A stretch of DNA of 64,000 nt from Karalla daura (lineage: Eukaryota > Chordata > Actinopteri > Chaetodontiformes > Leiognathidae): contig CM055191.1 in the NCBI GenBank assembly GCA_029224185.1, forward strand, positions 21,626,952-21,690,951, given 5' to 3'. The translations under genes and the position numbers were made by a program. The notes under the pieces are model-generated. The model was not told the origin of the DNA. It was given only the letters and a program-made list of their open reading frames with translations, and searched no databases. This document shows, piece by piece, positions 33,201-46,600 of the stretch (position 1 is the stretch's first letter; every line of letters starts with the position of its first letter).

Positions 33201-34490
33201 GTAAAAAAACGACCATCCCGGACCAGTCGTTTTGGCCGAAATCCCGACCCCTCGCGAGCGAGTCCAAACGCACGATTTGGGGTGTGAGCCGCCTCCGGGG
33301 TGGCCCACGCTCACTGGAAAAAGCAATCCCGAGGCCGGCTGTGGTCCCGGAGCTGAGATATTAACCCTCGCCGAAAGTGAAAAAAACGACCACCCCGGAC
33401 CTGTCGTTTTCGGCCGAAATCCCGACCCCTCGCGAGCGAGTCCAAACGCACGATTTGGGGTGTGAGCCGCCTCCGGGGTGGCCCACGGTCACTGGAAAAC
33501 GCAATCCCGAGGCCGGATTTGATCCTGGAGCTGAGATATTAACCCTCGCCGAAAGTGAAAAAAACGACCACCCCGGACCTGTCGTTTTCGGCCGAAATCC
33601 CGACCCCGAACGAGCGAGTCCAAACGCACGATTTGGGGTGTGAGCCGCCTCCGGGGTGGCCCACGCTCACTGGAAAAAGCAATCCCGAGGCCGGCTGTGG
33701 TCCAGGAGCTGAGATATTAACCCTCGCCGAAAGTGAAAAAAACGACCACCCCGGACCTGTCGTTTTGAGCCGATTTCCTGACCCCGAACGAGCGAGCTCA
33801 AACCCACCATTTGGGGTGTGAGCCGCCTCCGGGGTGGCCCACGCTCACTGGATAAAGCAATCCCGAGGCCGGCTGTGGTCCAGGAGCTGAGATATTAACC
33901 CTCGCCGAAAGTGAAAAAAACGACCACCCCGGACCTGTCGTTTTCGGCCGAAATCCTGACCCCTCGCGAGCGAGTCCAAACGCACGATTTGGGGTGTGAG
34001 CCGCCTCCCGGGTGGCCCACGCTCACTGGAAAAAGCAATCCCGAGGCCGGATTTGATCCTGGAGCTGAGATATTAACCCTCGCCGAAAGTGAAAAAAACG
34101 ACCACCCCGGACCTGTCGTTTTCGGCCGAAATCCCGACCCCGAACGAGCGAGTCCAAACGCACGATTTGGGGTGTGAGCCGCCTCCGGGGTGGCCCACGC
34201 TCACTGGAAACAGCAATCCCGAGGCCGGCTGTGGTCCCGGAGCTGAGATATTAACCCTCGCCGAAAGTGAAAAAAACGACCACCCCGGACCTGTCGTTTT
34301 GGCCGGGATCCCGACCCCGAACGAGCGAGCTCAAACCCACCATTTGGGGTGTGAGCCGCCTCCCGGGTGGCCCACGCTCACTGGAAAAAGCAATCCCGAT
34401 GCCGGATTTGATCCTGGAGCTGAGATATCAAAGCTCGCCGAAAGTGAAAAAAACCACAGGTCCGGGATGGTCGTTTTTTTCACTTTTTCA

Positions 34491-34552
34491 CTTTCGGCGA
34501 GCTTTAAAATCTCAGCTCCAGGATCAAATGAGATTTTAAAGCTCGCCGAAAG
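34491..34552. repeat. Palindrome 16: trimmed form
   Basis: Copy of palindrome 13 at an offset of 3713 bases, with GAGCGAGCTC upstream as in palindrome 13. Confidence 0.96.
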
Positions 34553-35309
34553 GTAAAAAAACGACCATCCCGGACCAGTCGTTTTGGCCGAAATCCCGAC
34601 CCCTCGCGAGCGAGTCCAAACGCACGATTTGGGGTGTGAGCCGCCTCCGGGGTGGCCCACGCTCACTGGAAAAAGCAATCCCGAGGCCGGCTGTGGTCCC
34701 GGAGCTGAGATATTAACCCTCGCCGAAAGTGAAAAAAACGACCACCCCGGACCTGTCGTTTTCGGCCGAAATCCTGACCCCGAACGAATGAGTCCAAACG
34801 CACGATTTGGGGTGTGAGCCGCCTCCGGGGTGGCCCACGCTCACTGGAAAAAGCAATCCCGAGGCCGGCTGTGGTCCCGGAGCTGAGATATTAACCCTCG
34901 CCGAAAGTGAAAAAAACGACCACCCCGGACCTGTCGTTTTCGGCCGAAATCCCGACCCTGAACGAGCGAGTCCAAACGCACGATTTGGGGTGTGAGCCGC
35001 CTCCGGGGTGGCCCACGCTCACTGGAAAAAGCAATCCCGATGCCGGATTTGATCCTGGAGCTGAGATATTAACCCTCGCCGAATGTGAAAAAAACGACCA
35101 CCCCGGACCTGTCGTTTTCGGCCGAAATCCCGACCCCGAACGAGCGAGTCCAAACGCACGATTTGGGGTGTGAGCCGCCTCTGGGGTGGCCCACGCTCAC
35201 TGGAAAAAGCAATCCCGAGGCCGGATTTGATCCTGGAGCTGAGATATCAAATCTCGCCGAAAGTGAAAAAAACCACAGGTCCGGGGTGGTCGTTTTTTTC
35301 ACTTTTTCA

Positions 35310-35383
35310 CTTTCGGCGAGCTTTAAAATCTCAGCTCCAGGATCATTTGATCCTGGAGCTGAGATTTTAAAGCTCGCCGAAAG
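35310..35383. repeat. Palindrome 17: standard, CAAATCTCGCC subfamily
   Basis: Copy of palindrome 14 at an offset of 3713 bases. Confidence 0.97.
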
Positions 35384-36851
35384 GTAAAAAAATGACCATC
35401 CCGGACCAGTCGTTTTGGCCGAAATCCCGACCCCTCGCGAGCGAGTCCAAACGCACGATTTGGGGTGTGAGCCGCCTCCGGGGTGGCCCACGCTCACTGG
35501 AAAACGCAATCCCGAGGCCGGCTGTGGTCCCGGAGCTGAGATATTAACCCTCGCCGAAAGTGAAAAAAACGACCACCCCGGACCTGTCGTTTTCGGCCGA
35601 AATCCTGACCCCGAACGAATGAGTCCAAACGCACGATTTGGGGTGTGAGCCGCCTCCGGGGTGGCCCACGCTCACTGGAAAACGCAATCCCGAGGCCGGC
35701 TGTGGTCCCGGAGCTGAGATATTGACCCTCGCCGAAAGTGAAAAAAACGACCACCCCGGACCTGTCGTTTTCGGCCGAAATCCTGACCCCTCGCGAGCGA
35801 GTCCAAACGCACGATTTGGGGTGTGAGCCGCGTCCCGGGTGGCCCACGCTCACTGGAAAAAGCAATCCCGAGGCCGGATTTGATCCTGGAGCTGAGATAT
35901 TAACCCTCGCCGAAAGTGAAAAAAACGACCACCCCGGACCTGTCGTTTTCGGCCGAAATCCCGATCCCGAACGAGCGAGTCCAAACGCACGATTTGGGGT
36001 GTGAGCCGCCTCCGGGGTGGCCCACGCTCACTGGAAAACGCAATCCCGAGGCCGGCTGTGGTCCCGGAGCTGAGATATTAACCCTCGCCGAAAGTGAAAA
36101 AAACGACCACCCCGGACCTGTCGTTTTCGGCCGAAATCCTGACCCCGAACGAATGAGTCCAAACGCACGATTTGGGGTGTGAGCCGCCTCCGGGGTGGCC
36201 CACGCTCACTGGAAAACGCAATCCCGAGGCCGGCTGTGGTCCCGGAGCTGAGATATTAACCCTCGCCGAAAGTGAAAAAAACGACCACCCCGGACCTGTC
36301 GTTTTCGGCCGAAATCCTGACCCCTCGCGAGCGAGTCCAAACGCACGATTTGGGGTGTGAGCCGCCTCCCGGGTGGCCCACGCTCACTGGAAAAAGCAAT
36401 CCCGAGGCCGGATTTGATCCTGGAGCTGAGATATTAACCCTCGCCGAAAGTGAAAAAAACGACCACCCCGGACCTGTCGTTTTCGGCCGAAATCCCGACC
36501 CCGAACGAGCGAGTCCAAACGCACGATTTGGGGTGTGAGCCGCCTCCGGGGTGGCCCACGCTCACTGGAAACAGCAATCCCGAGGCCGGCTGTGGTCCCG
36601 GAGCTGAGATATTAACCCTCGCCGAAAGTGAAAAAAACGACCACCCCGGACCTGTCGTTTTGGCCGGGATCCCGACCCCGAACGAGCAAGCTCAAACCCA
36701 CCATTTGGGGTGTGAGCCGCCTCCCGGGTGGCCCACGCTCACTGGAAAAAGCAATCCCGATGCCGGATTTGATCCTGGAGCTGAGATATCAAAGCTCGCC
36801 GAAAGTGAAAAAAACCACAGGTCCGGGATGGTCGTTTTTTTCACTTTTTCA

Positions 36852-36913
36852 CTTTCGGCGAGCTTTAAAATCTCAGCTCCAGGATCAAATGAGATTTTAA
36901 AGCTCGCCGAAAG
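36852..36913. repeat. Palindrome 18: trimmed form
   Basis: Copy of palindrome 15 at an offset of 3713 bases, sharing its GAGCAAGCTC marker. Confidence 0.96.
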
Positions 36914-38204
36914 GTAAAAAAACGACCATCCCGGACCAGTCGTTTTGGCCGAAATCCCGACCCCTCGCGAGCGAGTCCAAACGCACGATTTGGGGTGTGA
37001 GCCGCCTCCGGGGTGGCCCACGCTCACTGGAAAAAGCAATCCCGAGGCCGGCTGTGGTCCCGGAGCTGAGATATTAACCCTCGCCGAAAGTGAAAAAAAC
37101 GACCACCCCGGACCTGTCGTTTTCGGCCGAAATCCCGACCCCTCGCGAGCGAGTCCAAACGCACGATTTGGGGTGTGAGCCGCCTCCGGGGTGGCCCACG
37201 GTCACTGGAAAACGCAATCCCGAGGCCGGATTTGATCCTGGAGCTGAGATATTAACCCTCGCCGAAAGTGAAAAAAACGACCACCCCGGACCTGTCGTTT
37301 TCGGCCGAAATCCCGACCCCGAACGAGCGAGTCCAAACGCACGATTTGGGGTGTGAGCCGCCTCCGGGGTGGCCCACGCTCACTGGAAAAAGCAATCCCG
37401 AGGCCGGCTGTGGTCCAGGAGCTGAGATATTAACCCTCGCCGAAAGTGAAAAAAACGACCACCCCGGACCTGTCGTTTTGAGCCGATTTCCTGACCCCGA
37501 ACGAGCGAGCTCAAACCCACCATTTGGGGTGTGAGCCGCCTCCGGGGTGGCCCACGCTCACTGGATAAAGCAATCCCGAGGCCGGCTGTGGTCCAGGAGC
37601 TGAGATATTAACCCTCGCCGAAAGTGAAAAAAACGACCACCCCGGACCTGTCGTTTTCGGCCGAAATCCCGACCCCTCGCGAGCGAGTCCAAACGCACGA
37701 TTTGGGGTGTGAGCCGCCTCCGGGGTGGCCCACGCTCACTGGAAAAAGCAATCCCGAGGCCGGCTGTGGTCCCGGAGCTGAGATATTAACCCTCGCCGAA
37801 AGTGAAAAAAACGACCACCCCGGACCTGTCGTTTTCGGCCGAAATCCCGACCCTGAACGAGCGAGTCCAAACGCACGATTTGGGGTGTGAGCCGCCTCCG
37901 GGGTGGCCCACGCTCACTGGAAAAAGCAATCCCGATGCCGGATTTGATCCTGGAGCTGAGATATTAACCCTCGCCGAATGTGAAAAAAACGACCACCCCG
38001 GACCTGTCGTTTTCGGCCGAAATCCCGACCCCGAACGAGCGAGTCCAAACGCACGATTTGGGGTGTGAGCCGCCTCTGGGGTGGCCCACGCTCACTGGAA
38101 AAAGCAATCCCGAGGCCGGATTTGATCCTGGAGCTGAGATATCAAATCTCGCCGAAAGTGAAAAAAACCACAGGTCCGGGGTGGTCGTTTTTTTCACTTT
38201 TTCA

Positions 38205-38278
38205 CTTTCGGCGAGCTTTAAAATCTCAGCTCCAGGATCATTTGATCCTGGAGCTGAGATTTTAAAGCTCGCCGAAAG
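38205..38278. repeat. Palindrome 19: standard, CAAATCTCGCC subfamily
   Basis: Lies inside the block that recurs 11,707 bases downstream (partner at 49912). Confidence 0.97.
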
Positions 38279-40103
38279 GTAAAAAAATGACCATCCCGGA
38301 CCAGTCGTTTTGGCCGAAATCCCGACCCCTCGCGAGCGAGTCCAAACGCACGATTTGGGGTGTGAGCCGCCTCCGGGGTGGCCCACGCTCACTGGAAAAC
38401 GCAATCCCGAGGCCGGCTGTGGTCCCGGAGCTGAGATATTAACCCTCGCCGAAAGTGAAAAAAACGACCACCCCGGACCTGTCGTTTTGAGCCGATTTCC
38501 TGACCCCGAACGAGCGAGCTCAAACCCACCATTTGGGGTGTGAGCCGCCTCCGGGGTGGCCCACGCTCACTGGATAAAGCAATCCCGAGGCCGGCTGTGG
38601 TCCAGGAGCTGAGATATTAACCCTCGCCGAAAGTGAAAAAAACGACCACCCCGGACCTGTCGTTTTCGGCCGAAATCCCGACCCCGAACGAGCGAGTCCA
38701 AACGCACGATTTGGGGTGTGAGCCGCCTCCCGGGTGGCCCACGCTCACTGGATAAAGCAATCCCGAGGCCGGCTGTGGTCCAGGAGCTGAGATATTAACC
38801 CTCGCCGAAAGTGAAAAAAACGACCACCCCGGACCTGTCGTTTTCGACCGAAATCCTGACCCCGAACGAATGAGTCCAAACGCACGATTTGGGGTGTGAG
38901 CCGCCTCCGGGGTGGCCCACGCTCACTGGAAAAAGCAATCCCGAGGCCGGCTGTGGTCCCGGAGCTGAGATATTAACCCTCGCCGAAAGTGAAAAAAACG
39001 ACCACCCCGGACCTGTCGTTTTGAGCCGATTTCCTGACCCCGAACGAGCGAGCTCAAACCCACCATTTGGGGTGTGAGCCGCCTCCGGGGTGGCCCACGC
39101 TCACTGGATAAAGCAATCCCGAGGCCGGCTGTGGTCCAGGAGCTGAGATATTAACCCTCGCCGAAAGTGAAAAAAACGACCACCCCGGACCTGTCGTTTT
39201 CGGCCGAAATCCCGACCCCGAACGAGCGAGTCCAAACGCACGATTTGGGGTGTGAGCCGCCTCCCGGGTGGCCCACGCTCACTGGAAAAAGCAATCCCGA
39301 GGCCGGATTTGATCCTGGAGCTGAGATATTAACCCTCGCCGAAAGTGAAAAAAACGACCACCCCGGACCTGTCGTTTTCGGCCGAAATCCCGACCCCGAA
39401 CGAGCGAGTCCAAACGCACGATTTGGGGTGTGAGCCGCCTCCCGGGTGGCCCACGCTCACTGGAAAAAGCAATCCCGAGGCCGGATTTGATCCTGGAGCT
39501 GAGATATTAACCCTCGCCGAAAGTGAAAAAAACGACCACCCCGGACCTGTCGTTTTCGGCCGAAATCCTGACCCCGAACGAATGAGTCCAAACGCACGAT
39601 TTGGGGTGTGAGCCGCCTCCGGGGTGGCCCACGCTCACTGGAAAAAGCAATCCCGAGGCCGGCTGTGGTCCCGGAGCTGAGATATTAACCCTCGCCGAAA
39701 GTGAAAAAAACGACCACCCCGGACCTGTCGTTTTCGGCCGAAATCCCGACCCCGAACGAGCGAGTCCAAACGCACGATTTGGGGTGTGAGCCGCCTCCGG
39801 GGTGGCCCACGCTCACTGGAAAAAGCAATCCCGAGGCCGGCTGTGGTCCCGGAGCTGAGATATTAACCCTCGCCGAATGTGAAAAAAACGACCACCCCGG
39901 ACCTGTCGTTTTCGGCCGAAATCCCGACCCCAAACGAGCGAGTCCAAACGCACGATTTGGGGTGTGAGCCGCCTCTGGGGTGGCCCACGCTCACTGGAAA
40001 AAGCAATCCCGATGCCGGATTTGATCCTGGAGCTGAGATATCAAAGCTCGCCGAAAGTGAAAAAAACCACACGTCCGGGGTGGTCGTTTTTTTCACTTTT
40101 TCA

Positions 40104-40207
40104 CTTTCGGCGAGCTTTAAAATCTCAGCTCCAGGATCATTTGATCCTGGAATCTCAGCTCCAGGATCATTTGATCCTGGAGCTGAGATTTTAAAGCTCG
40201 CCGAAAG
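40104..40207. repeat. Palindrome 20: doubled, +30 bases
   Basis: The centre is duplicated through GATCCTGGAATCTCAGC, a different junction from the +38 doubling at 8007. The upstream loop reads CCACACGTCCGG, not CCACAGGTCCGG. Confidence 0.96.
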
Positions 40208-42032
40208 GTAAAAAAATGACCATCCCGGACCAGTCGTTTTGGCCGAAATCCCGACCCCTCGCGAGCGAGTCCAAACGCACGATTTGGGGTGTGAGCCGCC
40301 TCCGGGGTGGCCCACGCTCACTGGAAAACGCAATCCCGAGGCCGGCTGTGGTCCCGGAGCTGAGATATTAACCCTCGCCGAAAGTGAAAAAAACGACCAC
40401 CCCGGACCTGTCGTTTTGAGCCGATTTCCTGACCCCGAACGAGCGAGCTCAAACCCACCATTTGGGGTGTGAGCCGCCTCCGGGGTGGCCCACGCTCACT
40501 GGATAAAGCAATCCCGAGGCCGGCTGTGGTCCAGGAGCTGAGATATTAACCCTCGCCGAAAGTGAAAAAAACGACCACCCCGGACCTGTCGTTTTCGGCC
40601 GAAATCCCGACCCCGAACGAGCGAGTCCAAACGCACGATTTGGGGTGTGAGCCGCCTCCCGGGTGGCCCACGCTCACTGGATAAAGCAATCCCGAGGCCG
40701 GCTGTGGTCCAGGAGCTGAGATATTAACCCTCGCCGAAAGTGAAAAAAACGACCACCCCGGACCTGTCGTTTTCGACCGAAATCCTGACCCCGAACGAAT
40801 GAGTCCAAACGCACGATTTGGGGTGTGAGCCGCCTCCGGGGTGGCCCACGCTCACTGGAAAAAGCAATCCCGAGGCCGGCTGTGGTCCCGGAGCTGAGAT
40901 ATTAACCCTCGCCGAAAGTGAAAAAAACGACCACCCCGGACCTGTCGTTTTGAGCCGATTTCCTGACCCCGAACGAGCGAGCTCAAACCCACCATTTGGG
41001 GTGTGAGCCGCCTCCGGGGTGGCCCACGCTCACTGGATAAAGCAATCCCGAGGCCGGCTGTGGTCCAGGAGCTGAGATATTAACCCTCGCCGAAAGTGAA
41101 AAAAACGACCACCCCGGACCTGTCGTTTTCGGCCGAAATCCCGACCCCGAACGAGCGAGTCCAAACGCACGATTTGGGGTGTGAGCCGCCTCCCGGGTGG
41201 CCCACGCTCACTGGAAAAAGCAATCCCGAGGCCGGATTTGATCCTGGAGCTGAGATATTAACCCTCGCCGAAAGTGAAAAAAACGACCACCCCGGACCTG
41301 TCGTTTTCGGCCGAAATCCCGACCCCGAACGAGCGAGTCCAAACGCACGATTTGGGGTGTGAGCCGCCTCCCGGGTGGCCCACGCTCACTGGAAAAAGCA
41401 ATCCCGAGGCCGGATTTGATCCTGGAGCTGAGATATTAACCCTCGCCGAAAGTGAAAAAAACGACCACCCCGGACCTGTCGTTTTCGGCCGAAATCCTGA
41501 CCCCGAACGAATGAGTCCAAACGCACGATTTGGGGTGTGAGCCGCCTCCGGGGTGGCCCACGCTCACTGGAAAAAGCAATCCCGAGGCCGGCTGTGGTCC
41601 CGGAGCTGAGATATTAACCCTCGCCGAAAGTGAAAAAAACGACCACCCCGGACCTGTCGTTTTCGGCCGAAATCCCGACCCCGAACGAGCGAGTCCAAAC
41701 GCACGATTTGGGGTGTGAGCCGCCTCCGGGGTGGCCCACGCTCACTGGAAAAAGCAATCCCGAGGCCGGCTGTGGTCCCGGAGCTGAGATATTAACCCTC
41801 GCCGAATGTGAAAAAAACGACCACCCCGGACCTGTCGTTTTCGGCCGAAATCCCGACCCCAAACGAGCGAGTCCAAACGCACGATTTGGGGTGTGAGCCG
41901 CCTCTGGGGTGGCCCACGCTCACTGGAAAAAGCAATCCCGATGCCGGATTTGATCCTGGAGCTGAGATATCAAAGCTCGCCGAAAGTGAAAAAAACCACA
42001 CGTCCGGGGTGGTCGTTTTTTTCACTTTTTCA

Positions 42033-42136
42033 CTTTCGGCGAGCTTTAAAATCTCAGCTCCAGGATCATTTGATCCTGGAATCTCAGCTCCAGGATCATT
42101 TGATCCTGGAGCTGAGATTTTAAAGCTCGCCGAAAG
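42033..42136. repeat. Palindrome 21: doubled, +30 bases
   Basis: Copy of palindrome 20 at an offset of 1929 bases. Immediately downstream, the usual GGACCAGTCG tail switches to a regular GGACCTGTCGTTTTCGACC monomer (about 42150-42175), a recombination point. Confidence 0.96.
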
Positions 42137-43072
42137 GTAAAAAAATGACCATCCCGGACCTGTCGTTTTCGACCGAAATCCTGACCCCGAACGAATGAGT
42201 CCAAACGCACGATTTGGGGTGTGAGCCGCCTCCGGGGTGGCCCACGCTCACTGGAAAAAGCAATCCCGAGGCCGGCTGTGGTCCCGGAGCTGAGATATTA
42301 ACCCTCGCCGAAAGTGAAAAAAACGACCACCCCGGACCTGTCGTTTTGAGCCGATTTCCTGACCCCGAACGAGCGAGCTCAAACCCACCATTTGGGGTGT
42401 GAGCCGCCTCCGGGGTGGCCCACGCTCACTGGATAAAGCAATCCCGAGGCCGGCTGTGGTCCAGGAGCTGAGATATTAACCCTCGCCGAAAGTGAAAAAA
42501 ACGACCACCCCGGACCTGTCGTTTTCGGCCGAAATCCCGACCCCGAACGAGCGAGTCCAAACGCACGATTTGGGGTGTGAGCCGCCTCCCGGGTGGCCAA
42601 CGCTCACTGGAAAAAGCAATCCCGAGGCCGGATTTGATCCTGGAGCTGAGATATTAACCCTCGCCGAAAGTGAAAAAAACGACCACCCCGGACCTGTCGT
42701 TTTCGGCCGAAATCCCGACCCCGAACGAGCGAGTCCAAACGCACGATTTGGGGTGTGAGCCGCCTCCCGGGTGGCCCACGCTCACTGGAAAAAGCAATCC
42801 CGAGGCCGGATTTGATCCTGGAGCTGAGATATTAACCCTCGCCGAAAGTGAAAAAAACGACCACCCCGGACCTGTCGTTTTCGGCCGAAATCCTGACCCC
42901 GAACGAATGAGTCCAAACGCACGATTTGGGGTGTGAGCCGCCTCCGGGGTGGCCCACGCTCACTGGAAAAAGCAATCCCGAGGCCGGATTTGATCCTGGA
43001 GCTGAGATATCAAATCTCGCCGAAAGTGAAAAAAACCACAGGTCCGGGGTGGTCGTTTTTTTCACTTTTTCA

Positions 43073-43146
43073 CTTTCGGCGAGCTTTAAAATCTCAGCTC
43101 CAGGATCATTTGATCCTGGAGCTGAGATTTTAAAGCTCGCCGAAAG
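43073..43146. repeat. Palindrome 22: standard
   Basis: The preceding monomer is of the CGAATGAG class with CTCCGGGG, where most composites have CTCTGGGG, so the left half of this composite is recombinant. Confidence 0.97.
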
Positions 43147-44793
43147 GTAAAAAAATGACCATCCCGGACCAGTCGTTTTGGCCGAAATCCCGACCCCTCG
43201 CGAGCGAGTCCAAACGCACGATTTGGGGTGTGAGCCGCCTCCGGGGTGGCCCACGCTCACTGGAAAACGCAATCCCGAGGCCGGCTGTGGTCCCGGAGCT
43301 GAGATATTAACCCTCGCCGAAAGTGAAAAAAACGACCACCCCGGACCTGTCGTTTTGAGCCGATTTCCTGACCCCGAACGAGCGAGCTCAAACCCACCAT
43401 TTGGGGTGTGAGCCGCCTCCGGGGTGGCCCACGCTCACTGGATAAAGCAATCCCGAGGCCGGCTGTGGTCCAGGAGCTGAGATATTAACCCTCGCCGAAA
43501 GTGAAAAAAACGACCACCCCGGACCTGTCGTTTTGAGCCGATTTCCTGACCCCGAACGAGCGAGCTCAAACCCACCATTTGGGGTGTGAGCCGCCTCCGG
43601 GGTGGCCCACGCTCACTGGATAAAGCAATCCCGAGGCCGGCTGTGGTCCAGGAGCTGAGATATTAACCCTCGCCGAAAGTGAAAAAAACGACCACCCCGG
43701 ACCTGTCGTTTTCGGCCGAAATCCCGACCCCGAACGAGCGAGTCCAAACGCACGATTTGGGGTGTGAGCCGCCTCCCGGGTGGCCCACGCTCACTGGAAA
43801 AAGCAATCCCGAGGCCGGCTGTGGTCCCGGAGCTGAGATATTAACCCTCGCCGAAAGTGAAAAAAACGACCACCCCGGACCTGTCGTTTTCGACCGAAAT
43901 CCTGACCCCGAACGAATGAGTCCAAACGCACGATTTGGGGTGTGAGCCGCCTCCGGGGTGGCCCACGCTCACTGGAAAAAGCAATCCCGAGGCCGGCTGT
44001 GGTCCCGGAGCTGAGATATTAACCCTCGCCGAAAGTGAAAAAAACGACCACCCCGGACCTGTCGTTTTGAGCCGATTTCCTGACCCCGAACGAGCGAGCT
44101 CAAACCCACCATTTGGGGTGTGAGCCGCCTCCGGGGTGGCCCACGCTCACTGGATAAAGCAATCCCGAGGCCGGCTGTGGTCCAGGAGCTGAGATATTAA
44201 CCCTCGCCGAAAGTGAAAAAAACGACCACCCCGGACCTGTCGTTTTCGGCCGAAATCCCGACCCCGAACGAGCGAGTCCAAACGCACGATTTGGGGTGTG
44301 AGCCGCCTCCCGGGTGGCCAACGCTCACTGGAAAAAGCAATCCCGAGGCCGGATTTGATCCTGGAGCTGAGATATTAACCCTCGCCGAAAGTGAAAAAAA
44401 CGACCACCCCGGACCTGTCGTTTTCGGCCGAAATCCCGACCCCGAACGAGCGAGTCCAAACGCACGATTTGGGGTGTGAGCCGCCTCCCGGGTGGCCCAC
44501 GCTCACTGGAAAAAGCAATCCCGAGGCCGGATTTGATCCTGGAGCTGAGATATTAACCCTCGCCGAAAGTGAAAAAAACGACCACCCCGGACCTGTCGTT
44601 TTCGGCCGAAATCCTGACCCCGAACGAATGAGTCCAAACGCACGATTTGGGGTGTGAGCCGCCTCCGGGGTGGCCCACGCTCACTGGAAAAAGCAATCCC
44701 GAGGCCGGATTTGATCCTGGAGCTGAGATATCAAATCTCGCCGAAAGTGAAAAAAACCACAGGTCCGGGGTGGTCGTTTTTTTCACTTTTTCA

Positions 44794-44867
44794 CTTTCGG
44801 CGAGCTTTAAAATCTCAGCTCCAGGATCATTTGATCCTGGAGCTGAGATTTTAAAGCTCGCCGAAAG
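44794..44867. repeat. Palindrome 23: standard
   Basis: Copy of palindrome 22 at an offset of 1721 bases; the next monomer has GGAAAAAGC where the partner has GGAAAACGC. Confidence 0.97.
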
Positions 44868-46514
44868 GTAAAAAAATGACCATCCCGGACCAGTCGTTTT
44901 GGCCGAAATCCCGACCCCTCGCGAGCGAGTCCAAACGCACGATTTGGGGTGTGAGCCGCCTCCGGGGTGGCCCACGCTCACTGGAAAAAGCAATCCCGAG
45001 GCCGGCTGTGGTCCCGGAGCTGAGATATTAACCCTCGCCGAAAGTGAAAAAAACGACCACCCCGGACCTGTCGTTTTGAGCCGATTTCCTGACCCCGAAC
45101 GAGCGAGCTCAAACCCACCATTTGGGGTGTGAGCCGCCTCCGGGGTGGCCCACGCTCACTGGATAAAGCAATCCCGAGGCCGGCTGTGGTCCAGGAGCTG
45201 AGATATTAACCCTCGCCGAAAGTGAAAAAAACGACCACCCCGGACCTGTCGTTTTCGGCCGAAATCCTGACCCCGAACGAACGAGTCCAAACGCACGATT
45301 TGGGGTGTGAGCCGCCTCCGGGGTGGCCCACGCTCACTGGAAAAAGCAATCCCGAGGCCGGCTGTGGTCCCGGAGCTGAGATATTAACCCTCGCCGAAAG
45401 TGAAAAAAACGACCACCCCGGACCTGTCGTTTTGAGCCGATTTCCTGACCCCGAACGAGCGAGCTCAAACCCACCATTTGGGGTGTGAGCCGCCTCCGGG
45501 GTGGCCCACGCTCACTGGATAAAGCAATCCCGAGGCCGGCTGTGGTCCAGGAGCTGAGATATTAACCCTCGCCGAAAGTGAAAAAAACGACCACCCCGGA
45601 CCTGTCGTTTTCGGCCGAAATCCCGACCCCGAACGAGCGAGTCCAAACGCACGATTTGGGGTGTGAGCCGCCTCCCGGGTGGCCCACGCTCACTGGAAAA
45701 AGCAATCCCGAGGCCGGATTTGATCCTGGAGCTGAGATATTAACCCTCGCCGAAAGTGAAAAAAACGACCACCCCGGACCTGTCGTTTTCGGCCGAAATC
45801 CCGACCCCGAACGAGCGAGTCCAAACGCACGATTTGGGGTGTGAGCCGCCTCCCGGGTGGCCCACGCTCACTGGAAAAAGCAATCCCGAGGCCGGATTTG
45901 ATCCTGGAGCTGAGATATTAACCCTCGCCGAAAGTGAAAAAAACGACCACCCCGGACCTGTCGTTTTCGGCCGAAATCCTGACCCCGAACGAATGAGTCC
46001 AAACGCACGATTTGGGGTGTGAGCCGCCTCCGGGGTGGCCCACGCTCACTGGAAAAAGCAATCCCGAGGCCGGCTGTGGTCCCGGAGCTGAGATATTAAC
46101 CCTCGCCGAAAGTGAAAAAAACGACCACCCCGGACCTGTCGTTTTCGGCCGAAATCCCGACCCCGAACGAGCGAGTCCAAACGCACGATTTGGGGTGTGA
46201 GCCGCCTCCGGGGTGGCCCACGCTCACTGGAAAAAGCAATCCCGAGGCCGGCTGTGGTCCCGGAGCTGAGATATTAACCCTCGCCGAATGTGAAAAAAAC
46301 GACCACCCCGGACCTGTCGTTTTCGGCCGAAATCCCGACCCCAAACGAGCGAGTCCAAACGCACGATTTGGGGTGTGAGCCGCCTCTGGGGTGGCCCACG
46401 CTCACTGGAAAAAGCAATCCCGATGCCGGATTTGATCCTGGAGCTGAGATATCAAAGCTCGCCGAAAGTGAAAAAAACCACACGTCCGGGGTGGTCGTTT
46501 TTTTCACTTTTTCA

Positions 46515-46600
46515 CTTTCGGCGAGCTTTTCGGCGAGCTTTAAAATCTCAGCTCCAGGATCAAATGATCCTGGAGCTGAGATTTTAAAGCTCGCCGAAAG
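46515..46600. repeat. Palindrome 24: AA spacer, +12 bases in left arm
   Basis: The left arm has CGGCGAGCTTTTCGGCGAGC, a 12-base duplication. The spacer is AA (46563-46564). The upstream loop is CACACGTCC as at 40104, yet the palindrome differs, so centre and flank have different histories. Confidence 0.96.

Larger units (their letters stand above)
30170..37670 (+). repeat. Tandem duplication, period 3713
   Basis: 30170-33957 and 33883-37670 correspond at every landmark checked. Shared rarities are ATATTGACCC (about 32007 and 35720), GAGCCGCGTCCCGG (about 32114 and 35827), GAGCAAGCTC and CCCACGGTCAC. I saw no difference inside the unit. A 2361-base repeat is nested within it. Confidence 0.9.
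38240..42158 (+). repeat. Tandem duplication, period 1929
   Basis: 38240-40229 matches 40169-42158. Eight monomers plus a composite with the +30 doubled palindrome. The same block of about 1 kb starting at 39167 recurs from 45578, 51326 and 54949. Confidence 0.88.
42153..45253 (+). repeat. Tandem duplication, period 1721 (second instance)
   Basis: 42153-43532 matches 43874-45253, with one noted difference (GGAAAACGC versus GGAAAAAGC). The rare GGGTGGCCAACGCTC (about 42597 and 44318) is shared. Same length as the unit at 16-19 kb but a different class order. Confidence 0.87.
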
